Assembly: GCA_964608055.1 (NCBI GenBank)
Contig: CAZSMJ010000032.1
Location: 1-18,804, forward strand
Length of the DNA: 18,804 bases
From: JALYNX01 sp964608055
Lineage (GTDB): Bacteria; Actinomycetota; Acidimicrobiia; Spongiisociales; ZC4RG35
Reading direction: 5' to 3'
A program made the translations under genes and the position numbers. The notes below the pieces were generated by a model. It had not been told where the DNA came from, did not search any database, and saw nothing but the letters and a program-made list of their open reading frames with translations. Shown piece by piece: positions 1-6,385 of this stretch (position 1 is its first letter; every line of letters starts with the position of its first letter).

Positions 1-297
1 AGGCGCGGCGAGCTCGATGTGACCCATGCGCTCGCGGCGCACCTTGGATCGGGTGACCTCTACTCCACAGCGCTCGCAGATGATCCCCTTGTAACGGATC
101 CTCTTGTACTTGCCGCAGTAGCACTCCCAGTCCCGCTGCGGGCCGAAGATCCGCTCGTCGAACAGACCTTCCTTCTCAGGGCGCAGTGTCCGGTAGTTGA
201 TCGTCTCCGGCTTTTTGACCTCGCCATATGACCAGGCGCGAATCTGATCACTCGATGCCAAGCCGATCTTCAGTTCGTCGAATAGCTGCTGGACCAT
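1..297 (-). CDS. rpoC: DNA-directed RNA polymerase subunit beta', N-terminal part (cut by window edge)
   Basis: This is the first 99 codons of the beta' subunit, read leftward and open at base 1. Translation from ATG at 297-295 begins MVQQLFDELKIGLASS and reaches the beta' zinc ribbon: C59 and C61 (ECYCGKYK) and C74 and C77 (ICERCGVE), followed by VTRSKVRRERMGHIELAAP. The stretch WSYGEVKKPETINYRTLRP is typical of the beta' N-terminus. The zinc finger sits near the exit side of the DNA and RNA channel of RNA polymerase. The gene lies 60 bp downstream of rpoB in the usual rpoBC order, so co-transcription is expected. No strong Shine-Dalgarno precedes the ATG; the upstream bases are A-rich (GGATAACGAATAA). 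Identity is certain. The catalytic NADFDGD motif lies outside the window. Confidence 0.97.
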   Translation of the reverse strand, partial: MVQQLFDELKIGLASSDQIRAWSYGEVKKPETINYRTLRPEKEGLFDERIFGPQRDWECYCGKYKRIRYKGIICERCGVEVTRSKVRRERMGHIELAAP

Positions 298-322
298 TTA
301 TTCGTTATCCGTTCGCCGTGTG

Positions 323-350
323 TCCGTAATCCGTAATCCGTAATCCATAA
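323..350. repeat. Four tandem copies of a 7-bp unit in the rpoB-rpoC spacer
   Basis: On the plus strand TCCGTAA occurs three times exactly (323-329, 330-336, 337-343) and a fourth time as TCCATAA (344-350). Read along the rpoBC message this is TTATGGA followed by three TTACGGA units, beginning 7 bp after the rpoB stop codon and ending 25 bp before the rpoC ATG. It occupies half of the 60-bp intercistronic spacer. No stem-loop or U-run accompanies it, so it does not look like a terminator. Confidence 0.9.
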
Positions 351-357
351 CGACTGC

Positions 358-3300
358 CTATTCCGAGTCGGGGCGCTCGGGTCTGCTCAAGTCGATGCCG
401 AGGGTCTCTACCGACCGGTAGCTCTCCTCTTCGAGCTCTCGAAGCTCGACCTCCTCACCGGCGGCAAGCATCTCGACGTTGAGGCAGAGACTCTGCATCT
501 CCTTGACCAGCACCCGGAACGACTCCGGGATGCCCGGCTCGGGGATGTTGTCCCCCTTGACGATCGCCTCGTAGACCTTGACCCTGCCCTGGACGTCGTC
601 CGACTTGATCGTGAGCAGCTCTTGCAGGGCGTAGGCGGCGCCGTAGGCCTCGAGGGCCCACACTTCCATCTCGCCGAATCGCTGGCCACCGAACTGTGCC
701 TTACCACCGAGGGGCTGCTGCGTGATCATGCTGTAGGGGCCGGTCGACCGGGCGTGGATCTTCTCGTCCACAAGGTGAACCAGCTTCAGCATGTAGATGA
801 ATCCCACGGTGATCGGGGTGTCGAACGGCTCGCCGCTGCGGCCGTCGTAGAGGACCGCTTTGCCGTCGTCGGCGACCAGGCGCTCGCCGTCACGGTTGGT
901 GCGGGCGCTCTTGATCACCTGCATGATCTCGTCCTCCCGGGCTCCGTCGAAGACCGGGGTAGCCACCTTGGTCCACGGGCCGGCGCCAATGAAGGCTGGG
1001 CTCTCGCCCTTGAACGGCTCCCAACCCTGGGCGGCGGCCCAACCGAGATGGGTCTCGAGGACCTGGCCGAGGTTCATCCGCGAGGGGACTCCCAGCGGAG
1101 ACAGGATGATGTCGACCGGCGTGCCATCGGCCATGAAGGGCATCTCCTCCTCGGCGAGGACCTTGGAGATGACGCCTTTGTTGCCATGACGTCCGGCCAG
1201 CTTGTCGCCTTCTGAGATCTTGCGCTGTTGGGCGACGTAGATCCGGACCAGTTCGTTGACGCCTGGCGGCAGGTCATAGCCTTCCGCCCGCTTGAAGACC
1301 TTGACCGCGATCACCTTGCCGGTTTCGCCGTGGGGGACCTTGAGTGAGGTGTCACGGACCTCGCGCGCCTTCTCACCAAAGATCGCCCGCAGGAGACGCT
1401 CCTCAGGTGTGAGCTCGGTCTCACCCTTGGGGGTGACCTTCCCGACCAGATAGTCGCCGGGCCCCACCTCGGCCCCCACCCGGATGATCCCCTCTTCGTC
1501 GAGGTTGGCAAGAACCTCTTCGGGGACATTGGGGATGTCCCGGGTGATCTCCTCGGCGCCGAGCTTGGTATCGCGAGCGTCGATCTCATGCTCCTCGATG
1601 TGGATCGAGGTGAGGACGTCGTCCTTGACCAAGCGCTCGGAGATGATGATGGCGTCTTCGAAGTTGTGGCCCTGCCACGGCATGAATGCGACCAGCAGGT
1701 TCCGGCCAAGGGCCAGTTCCCCTGCTTCGGTCGACGGACCGTCGGCAAGGACGTCATTGACCTTCACCTTGTCGCCCTCGCGCACCAGGGGCTTGTGGTT
1801 CATGCAGGTGCCCTGGTTGGAACGCTTGAACTTGTCGAGGGGGAAGGTGTGCTTCTTGTTGGTGTCCTTCTCCTTGACCACGATCTCGTCACCAGTGACT
1901 TCGACGACCTCGCCGTCGACGGTCGAGGTGATCATGTCGCCCGAGTCCTGGGCGGCACGACGCTCGACACCGGTCCCCACCAATGGCGCATCGGCAGTGA
2001 GCAGCGGCACCGCCTGACGCTGCATGTTCGAGCCCATTAGGGCGCGGTTGGCGTCGTCATGCTCCAGGAACGGGATCAAAGAGGTCGAGACAGACACGAT
2101 CTGCTTAGGGGAAACGTCCATGTAGTCGACCTCCGAGGGAGGCACGTACTCGACCTCGCCACCGGCGCGACGCACCAGGACTCGCGGGTTCTTGAAGGCG
2201 CCGTCGTCCTTGAGCGGGGCGTTGGCCTGCGCGATGACGTAACGCTCCTCCTCGATGGCGGTCAGATACTCAACCTGGGCGGTCACCTTCCCGCTGATCA
2301 CCTTGCGATACGGGGTCTCGATGAACCCGAACTGGTTGACCCGGGCGTAAGAAGCGAGCGACCCGATGAGGCCGATGTTGGGGCCCTCCGGGGTCTCGAT
2401 GGGGCACATTCGGCCATAGTGAGAGGGGTGGACGTCACGGACCTCGAACCCGGCACGCTCTCGCGACAGACCACCAGGGCCGAGCGCGGAGAGACGGCGC
2501 CGATGGGTCAACCCGGCGAGAGGGTTGGGCTGGTCCATGAACTGACTGAGCTGACTGGTTCCGAAGAACTCCTTTATCGCCGCGGTGACGGGACGGATGT
2601 TGATCAGGCTCTGGGGGGTGATTGCGTCTGGATCCTGGGTGGTCATCCGCTCCCGAACCACCCGCTCCAAACGGGTGAGCCCGACCCGAACCTGGTTCTG
2701 CACCAACTCGCCGACTGTGCGAATGCGGCGGTTCCCGAAGTGGTCGATGTCGTCGGTGAGCACCTGGACCTCGTTCCCCTTATGGGTGACCATCGTCTTC
2801 TCTCCGGCGTGAAGGGCCACCAGGTACTTGATGGCGTCGATGATGTCCTCGTCGCGGAGCAACTGAAGCCCCTCGGCCCGGTAGTCGGAGGGGGACTCTT
2901 CGCGATACTTCTGACTGATCTTGTAGCGACCAACCCGGGTCAGGTCGTAGCGCTTGGGATTGCGGAACAGGGTTTGGATCAGGCCACGGGCCGACTCGAC
3001 GGTCGTGGGCTCACCCGGTCGCAGCTTGCGATACAGGTCGAGGAGGGCGTCTTCCTTGTCGGCGGCGGTGTCCTTCTCGATGGTGTTCTTGATCGACTCG
3101 GCGTGACCGAAGATCTCGAGGATCTCCTCGTCGGTCTCGGCGATGCCCAGAGCCTTGAGGAAGGCGGAGACGTATTGACGACGCTTCCGGTCGACCCGGA
3201 CTCCGATGGTGTCCTTCTTGTCGGTGTCGAATTCGAGCCAGGCGCCGCGCCCCGGGATGATCTTGCCCGAGTGAATCAGCTTGTCAGAGGTCTTGTCAGA

Positions 3301-3729
3301 GGTGACGTCGAAGTAGATGCCCGGTGACCGGACCAGTTGGGAGACGATGACGCGCTCGGTCCCGTTGATTATGAACACACCCTTTTCGGTCATGATCGGG
3401 AAGTCGCCGAGGAAGACCTGCTGCTCCTTGATCTCACCGGTCGAACGGTTCATGAACCGGGCAGTGACGAACAACGGCTGGGCGTAGTTGGCGTCACGCT
3501 CCTTGGCGTCTTCGAGACTCATCTGCGGCTCGCCGAAGCGATGATCCGTCAGCTCGAGCGCGAGAGAACCGGTGAAGTCCTCGATGGGACTGATCTCTTC
3601 GAAGATCTCACGGAAGCCCTCATCGAGGAACCAACGGAAGGATTCATGTTGTACTGCGAGGAGATCGGGAAGGGGGAGTACTTCGGGAATCTTCCCGAAC
3701 GAGAAGCGCTCAGCCACGCGCGAAGCCAA
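358..3729 (-). CDS. rpoB: DNA-directed RNA polymerase subunit beta
   Basis: Complete beta subunit of 1123 aa, near the usual actinobacterial length, with no insertions or inteins. It forms the catalytic core with beta' and binds rifamycins. The rifampicin region is at residues 390-420 (GTSQLSQFMDQPNPLAG, then LTHRRRLSALGPGG), followed by HPSHYGRMCPIETPEGPN. Further hallmarks are NLLVAFMPWQGHNFEDA, GRHGNKGVISK and the C-terminal KAQFGGQRFGEMEVWALE. The start is TTG at 3729-3727, chosen because a strong AAGGAGG (3742-3736) lies 6 nt upstream and MASRVAERFSFGK fits the family N-terminus. It heads the rpoBC unit with its own promoter and leader; rplL is not upstream. Residue 401 is Pro where E. 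coli has Asn518, and the key rifampicin residues (D399, H409, S414) are wild type. Confidence 0.98.
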   Translation of the reverse strand: MASRVAERFSFGKIPEVLPLPDLLAVQHESFRWFLDEGFREIFEEISPIEDFTGSLALELTDHRFGEPQMSLEDAKERDANYAQPLFVTARFMNRSTGEIKEQQVFLGDFPIMTEKGVFIINGTERVIVSQLVRSPGIYFDVTSDKTSDKLIHSGKIIPGRGAWLEFDTDKKDTIGVRVDRKRRQYVSAFLKALGIAETDEEILEIFGHAESIKNTIEKDTAADKEDALLDLYRKLRPGEPTTVESARGLIQTLFRNPKRYDLTRVGRYKISQKYREESPSDYRAEGLQLLRDEDIIDAIKYLVALHAGEKTMVTHKGNEVQVLTDDIDHFGNRRIRTVGELVQNQVRVGLTRLERVVRERMTTQDPDAITPQSLINIRPVTAAIKEFFGTSQLSQFMDQPNPLAGLTHRRRLSALGPGGLSRERAGFEVRDVHPSHYGRMCPIETPEGPNIGLIGSLASYARVNQFGFIETPYRKVISGKVTAQVEYLTAIEEERYVIAQANAPLKDDGAFKNPRVLVRRAGGEVEYVPPSEVDYMDVSPKQIVSVSTSLIPFLEHDDANRALMGSNMQRQAVPLLTADAPLVGTGVERRAAQDSGDMITSTVDGEVVEVTGDEIVVKEKDTNKKHTFPLDKFKRSNQGTCMNHKPLVREGDKVKVNDVLADGPSTEAGELALGRNLLVAFMPWQGHNFEDAIIISERLVKDDVLTSIHIEEHEIDARDTKLGAEEITRDIPNVPEEVLANLDEEGIIRVGAEVGPGDYLVGKVTPKGETELTPEERLLRAIFGEKAREVRDTSLKVPHGETGKVIAVKVFKRAEGYDLPPGVNELVRIYVAQQRKISEGDKLAGRHGNKGVISKVLAEEEMPFMADGTPVDIILSPLGVPSRMNLGQVLETHLGWAAAQGWEPFKGESPAFIGAGPWTKVATPVFDGAREDEIMQVIKSARTNRDGERLVADDGKAVLYDGRSGEPFDTPITVGFIYMLKLVHLVDEKIHARSTGPYSMITQQPLGGKAQFGGQRFGEMEVWALEAYGAAYALQELLTIKSDDVQGRVKVYEAIVKGDNIPEPGIPESFRVLVKEMQSLCLNVEMLAAGEEVELRELEEESYRSVETLGIDLSRPERPDSE

Positions 3730-3781
3730 GAGGTGCCTCCTTGGAGATACGAGTTAGGGAGAGATGGGGGTGACGCAGACA

Positions 3782-3811
3782 AGGCATGCTAACAGACGCG
3801 TCAGCATGCCT
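3782..3811 (-). promoter_or_regulatory. 9-bp inverted repeat (stem-loop) in the rpoB leader
   Basis: AGGCATGCT (3782-3790) and AGCATGCCT (3803-3811) are perfect reverse complements around a 12-nt loop that itself contains the palindrome GACGCGTC (3795-3802). In the rpoB leader RNA this can form a 9-bp hairpin ending about 50 nt upstream of the start codon and 40 nt upstream of the Shine-Dalgarno. No U-run follows, so it is not a classical terminator. It could be a leader structure affecting translation or stability, or a DNA operator. The pairing is seen directly; the function is inferred. Confidence 0.55.
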
Positions 3812-3839
3812 CCAATCGGACTTCTTAAATTTGGAGCCG

Positions 3840-3873
3840 GGCCCCGGCAGGGCCTGACTCGGACCCGAAGGTC
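3840..3873 (-). promoter_or_regulatory. Two short stem-loops at the 5' end of the rpoB leader
   Basis: Read in the rpoB direction, GACC-TTCG-GGTC (3873-3862) makes a 4-bp stem closed by a UUCG tetraloop. It begins within 1-2 nt of the predicted transcription start. It is followed by GGCCC-TGCCG-GGGCC (3854-3840), a 5-bp GC stem. A hairpin at the extreme 5' end of an mRNA often slows decay in bacteria; this role is inferred. Short GC stems are common by chance in such DNA, so the tetraloop stem alone would be weak evidence. Confidence 0.4.
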
Positions 3874-3880
3874 ATGACTC

Positions 3881-3910
3881 ATCATATCGCGGCGTTTCAA
3901 AAAGCGTCAA
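3881..3910 (-). promoter_or_regulatory. Predicted rpoB promoter (-35 TTGACG, -10 TATGAT)
   Basis: On the minus strand TTGACG (3910-3905) and TATGAT (3886-3881) are separated by 18 bp, a near-consensus primary-sigma promoter. The predicted start is near 3875-3873, giving an rpoB leader of about 145 nt with a strong Shine-Dalgarno at its end. It explains how rpoB is transcribed although no ribosomal protein gene precedes it. Confidence 0.75.
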
Positions 3911-3956
3911 GGGTCTCTGAAATCAACGATGACATCGAGAGGAGAACACTTGGTGA

Positions 3957-3970
3957 TGAACCGGTGTTCA
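3957..3970. promoter_or_regulatory. LexA-like palindrome (possible SOS box) before the VanW gene
   Basis: TGAAC-CGGT-GTTCA has perfect 5-bp inverted arms and the GAAC-N4-GTTC core of LexA boxes known from Gram-positive and actinobacterial species. It lies 28 bp upstream of the VanW start codon and just upstream of the TAGCAT -10 candidate, where a repressor could block RNA polymerase. It is 47 bp upstream of the rpoB -35 box. Flanking GAACACTT copies at 3944-3951 and 3977-3984, 33 bp apart, add further half-sites. A single 14-bp match can be chance; LexA control is inferred. Confidence 0.4.
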
Positions 3971-3983
3971 AACGACGAACACT

Positions 3984-3989
3984 TAGCAT
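3984..3989 (+). promoter_or_regulatory. -10-like hexamer for the VanW gene
   Basis: TAGCAT fits the TANNNT pattern and lies 9 nt before the TTG start. Transcription would begin about 2-3 nt before the start codon, giving an almost leaderless mRNA. No convincing -35 element is found at 17-18 bp. Confidence 0.4.
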
Positions 3990-3998
3990 CCTGGAGAC

Positions 3999-5681
3999 TT
4001 GGCCAAGCACTCCTCTCCTCGCTCCGCCATCGTCTGGGTCTCGATCGCGGTTGCCATCGGGGCCTTCGTCGCGATCGCGCTCGGCTGGTCTCAGCATGTC
4101 GCTGCCAGCGGAGCGGTGGTCGCCGGCAATGTTCGCTATGCCGGCCTCCCCATCGAGGGGTTGCCGGCAGATGAGGTCGCACCGATGGTGGCCGAGCGAG
4201 CCATCGACCTTCTCACCAACGAGATCACGCTCACCGTGGATGAGACGGAGGTCACCGTCCCGCTGGGCCAACTCGGATTCCGTTACGACAGGCTCGACAC
4301 CGAACAGAACGTGGTCGGCGCCCGCCATAGCGGGCAGCCCTGGGACCAATTCGCGGCTTGGGTGGCCGGGCCGGTTGTCGAGCATGAGGTCGACGAGACA
4401 TGGTCCTTTGACCCCGAGTTAGCGGCGGCGACCCTGGCCTCACTCGAGGAGTTGAGACCTGCACCAGCGGTGGAGCCCAGGATCACCAGCGAGGAAAGCG
4501 AATCACTCGAGTTAGTCCCGGGGGAGATCGGGACCGTCGTCGATCTCGACTCCTTGGTGCACAGCCTCGGGATGATCGATCTCCTCGACCCTCCGGACTC
4601 CCTGGAGGCACCGACCATCGCGGCGCCTCCCTCGGTCACAGACGAGGAAGCGCAAGACATGGCCAACGAACTGAACGAGATGACGAGAGCAGGCGCCGTA
4701 GTCGCGATTCGGGGACACAGTCGGCTCCTCACAGCCAAGGACTTGAGGGACCGATTGATCGTGACGATCGGTGATCAGGGGATTGAGCCCAACTTCAATC
4801 AAGTGGGACTCGCCGAGCTGCTCGAGTCCAAGTTCCCGCAGCCGGTCGATGAGTTCAAGGCCCCCGTGTTCGATGTCGTCGACGGCGAGGTTCGGGTAAT
4901 CACTCCCGGCGTGCCGTACCAGATATGTTGCAGCTCGGACTCCGCGGACGCGCTCGCTCGGGCAATCCTCGGAGGATCAAGCGGGCCGTTCGAACTAACA
5001 CCGAAACGGGCTGACGACCCGGCAACGAGGGCCTGGGCGAGTGGGTCGATGATCGTGGAACTGGTCGGCGAGTTCACAACCAACCATCCGTGTTGTGAGT
5101 CGAGGGTGACCAACATCCAGCGGATGGCAGACCTCGTTCGCGGCGCCTACATCCTCCCGGGCGAGACCTTCTCGATGAACGAGTTCGTCGGACCGAGAAC
5201 CAGGGCTGGGGGCTTCGTCAGCGCCGGGGCGATCCGCCAAGGTCACACGGTGCTTGAGGTGGGAGGAGGGGTCTCTCAATTCGTCACCACCACGTTCAAT
5301 GCCGCCTACTTCGCCGGCCTCGACTTCGACGAGTATCGAAGTCACACCATCTACTTCTCCCGCTATCCGTATGGAAGGGAGGCAACAATCGGAATTCCGT
5401 ACCCGGATCTGATCCTGAACAACACCACCGACTACCCGATCCTGATCTGGAACTCGTACACGGGCACTTCGATCACCGTGAGCCTGTACTCGACCAAGAG
5501 TGTCGAGGTCCAAGAACTCGATCAAAGACGTTCCAGGGCGGGCGCCTGCACTCATGTCGAGACCGACCGTCAGCGCACCTATCCCGACGGGAGCGTCGTG
5601 GTCGACACGATCGTTGCCGACTATCGACCTGGGGAAGGCCTCGACTGCAGTGGGCAGACAATCCCCAGGCCGACCAGCTGA
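3999..5681 (+). CDS. VanW-family membrane-anchored envelope protein
   Basis: 560-aa protein with one N-terminal transmembrane segment (about residues 10-30, AIVWVSIAVAIGAFVAIALG), then a long extracytoplasmic region. Residues about 40-360 resemble the putative peptidoglycan-binding repeats usually placed before VanW domains. The VanW domain is at about 365-495, seen in NIQRMADLVRGAYILPGETF, GPRTRAGGFVSAG, GGGVSQF and SRYPYGREATIGIPYPDL. VanW was named from an accessory gene of vancomycin-resistance clusters, but its biochemical role is unknown; no van genes are nearby. The usual GGGVCQ motif has Ser for Cys here. Two adjacent-cysteine pairs (C310-C311 and C365-C366) and two C-terminal cysteines suggest disulfides outside the cell. 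Start is TTG at 3999, the first usable codon after an in-frame TAG at 3984; no well-spaced Shine-Dalgarno is present. The gene is divergent from rpoB. Confidence 0.88.
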   Translation: MAKHSSPRSAIVWVSIAVAIGAFVAIALGWSQHVAASGAVVAGNVRYAGLPIEGLPADEVAPMVAERAIDLLTNEITLTVDETEVTVPLGQLGFRYDRLDTEQNVVGARHSGQPWDQFAAWVAGPVVEHEVDETWSFDPELAAATLASLEELRPAPAVEPRITSEESESLELVPGEIGTVVDLDSLVHSLGMIDLLDPPDSLEAPTIAAPPSVTDEEAQDMANELNEMTRAGAVVAIRGHSRLLTAKDLRDRLIVTIGDQGIEPNFNQVGLAELLESKFPQPVDEFKAPVFDVVDGEVRVITPGVPYQICCSSDSADALARAILGGSSGPFELTPKRADDPATRAWASGSMIVELVGEFTTNHPCCESRVTNIQRMADLVRGAYILPGETFSMNEFVGPRTRAGGFVSAGAIRQGHTVLEVGGGVSQFVTTTFNAAYFAGLDFDEYRSHTIYFSRYPYGREATIGIPYPDLILNNTTDYPILIWNSYTGTSITVSLYSTKSVEVQELDQRRSRAGACTHVETDRQRTYPDGSVVVDTIVADYRPGEGLDCSGQTIPRPTS

Positions 5682-5697
5682 GAATCAGTTCGGGCGT

Positions 5698-5862
5698 TCA
5701 CCGCAGCGAAGCGAGACCACCGACCACCGGGTCGTCCCCAAAGCCGAGAGCGTTGGCCAGCAACACTGCAACCACGAAGAAGACCGTGGCCACGATCAGA
5801 CCCAGGAGCCAGGGTGGGAGCTGACGTCTCAAATGCTTGCCGTCTGACCGGTCAGGTTTCAC
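5698..5862 (-). CDS. Small single-helix membrane protein, 54 aa, unknown function
   Basis: Short open frame from GTG (5862-5860) to TGA (5700-5698). The product begins MKPDRSDGKHLRRQLPPW, a basic cytoplasmic stretch, followed by a strongly hydrophobic helix at about residues 19-40 (LLGLIVATVFFVVAVLLANA) and a short polar tail (GFGDDPVVGG...). The charge pattern suggests the N-terminus stays inside. There is no Shine-Dalgarno, but GACAAT sits exactly 6 nt before the GTG, the same spacing seen at other probable leaderless genes here. It is convergent with the VanW gene, 16 bp away, and lies downstream of the lipoprotein gene on the same strand, 61 bp from its stop. I do not recognise a family. 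The clean topology and placement in an otherwise empty gap argue it is real. Confidence 0.6.
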   Translation of the reverse strand: MKPDRSDGKHLRRQLPPWLLGLIVATVFFVVAVLLANALGFGDDPVVGGLASLR

Positions 5863-5877
5863 ACGAGCATTGTCGCG

Positions 5878-5899
5878 TGCCCGGCACCCGATTCGGGCA
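5878..5899 (-). terminator. Weak stem-loop after the lipoprotein gene
   Basis: TGCCCG (5878-5883) and CGGGCA (5894-5899) pair around a 10-nt loop, starting 24 bp past the lipoprotein stop codon. There is no U-run, so this is at best a weak or factor-dependent terminator. It may instead be a chance GC-rich pairing just upstream of the 54-aa gene. Confidence 0.25.
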
Positions 5900-5923
5900 A
5901 AGACCGGCTGGCTCGCAGAGCTG

Positions 5924-6310
5924 TCAGCGGATTCCGGTGTCGTAGGTCACGTCGACGAGGTCGAGCGTTTGGTGCTCCCGGACCGTCGTGCTGATCGGGG
6001 ACGGAACATTCATCAGGCCTTCCACTGCGGCAAAGGTGATGGTGACGGCACCCGGCGGCAGGACCAGGCGAAAACGCCCGTCCTCATCTGAGCTCGCTCG
6101 AATCTCGGTGCCGTCGGCGAGGGTCGCCACGATCTCGGCGTTGGGCACAGCCCGGGGGGCACATTCAGGGTCGGGGGGGTCGGTCTCAACCGGACATGTG
6201 GGCCCGGCCACAGTTCTTCCCGTGATGACTGCGCTGCTGTCTACTGGGTCATCAGAAGAACAGGCGCCCACAGCGACCAACAAGAGAGCCCCGACCAAGA
6301 CACGTCTCAT
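5924..6310 (-). CDS. Small putative lipoprotein with a carboxypeptidase-regulatory-like beta domain
   Basis: 128 aa. The N-terminus MRRVLVGALLLVAVGAC has the charged, hydrophobic and lipobox parts of a signal peptidase II substrate, with V14-G15-A16 before the modifiable C17. After a short linker, residues about 29-120 resemble a prealbumin-like or carboxypeptidase regulatory-like domain: ITGRTVAGP, a proline-rich insert, VPNAEIVATLADGTEI, DEDGRFRLVLPPGAVTITFA. Two cysteines in the insert (TCPVETDPPDPEC) may form a disulfide. It should be anchored to the outer face of the membrane; a binding or structural role is likely and no catalytic motif is visible. Start is ATG at 6310 with only a weak GGGA upstream. 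It is divergent from lysA with 75 bp between start codons. Confidence 0.75.
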   Translation of the reverse strand: MRRVLVGALLLVAVGACSSDDPVDSSAVITGRTVAGPTCPVETDPPDPECAPRAVPNAEIVATLADGTEIRASSDEDGRFRLVLPPGAVTITFAAVEGLMNVPSPISTTVREHQTLDLVDVTYDTGIR

Positions 6311-6373
6311 TCCCGTTGGACGTCTCCGGGCCCCATCCCGTTCCCGCCCCGACGAGCTGGCTTTTGGTCTTCA

Positions 6374-6379
6374 TAGGAT
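6374..6379 (+). promoter_or_regulatory. -10-like hexamer for lysA, compatible with a leaderless mRNA
   Basis: TAGGAT is followed by exactly 6 nt and then the GTG start at 6386, so transcription would begin at or within 1 nt of the start codon. No Shine-Dalgarno is present. The overlapping minus-strand TATGAA (6375-6370) could serve the divergent lipoprotein gene. Confidence 0.5.
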
Positions 6380-6385
6380 TCAGAC

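Noticed and set aside
3280..3303. Perfect 12-bp tandem duplication inside rpoB (encodes TSDK twice)
   Set aside because: The mycobacterial protein has the similar IDKSTDK at the same place with no length difference as far as I recall, so this is not an insertion, only similar codons.
2059..3327. 422-codon open frame on the plus strand, antisense to rpoB
   Set aside because: It mirrors the GC-biased codons of rpoB and shows no recognisable domain or start context. rpoB is certain here.
3964..3982. GTGTTC-N7-GAACAC inverted repeat as a separate operator
   Set aside because: It shares its left arm with the better LexA-like palindrome (3957-3970), so I kept it as flanking half-sites rather than an independent site.
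5878..5899. Strong intrinsic terminator after the lipoprotein gene
   Set aside because: Only a 6-bp stem with a 10-nt loop and no U-run; listed at low confidence as a weak stem-loop only.
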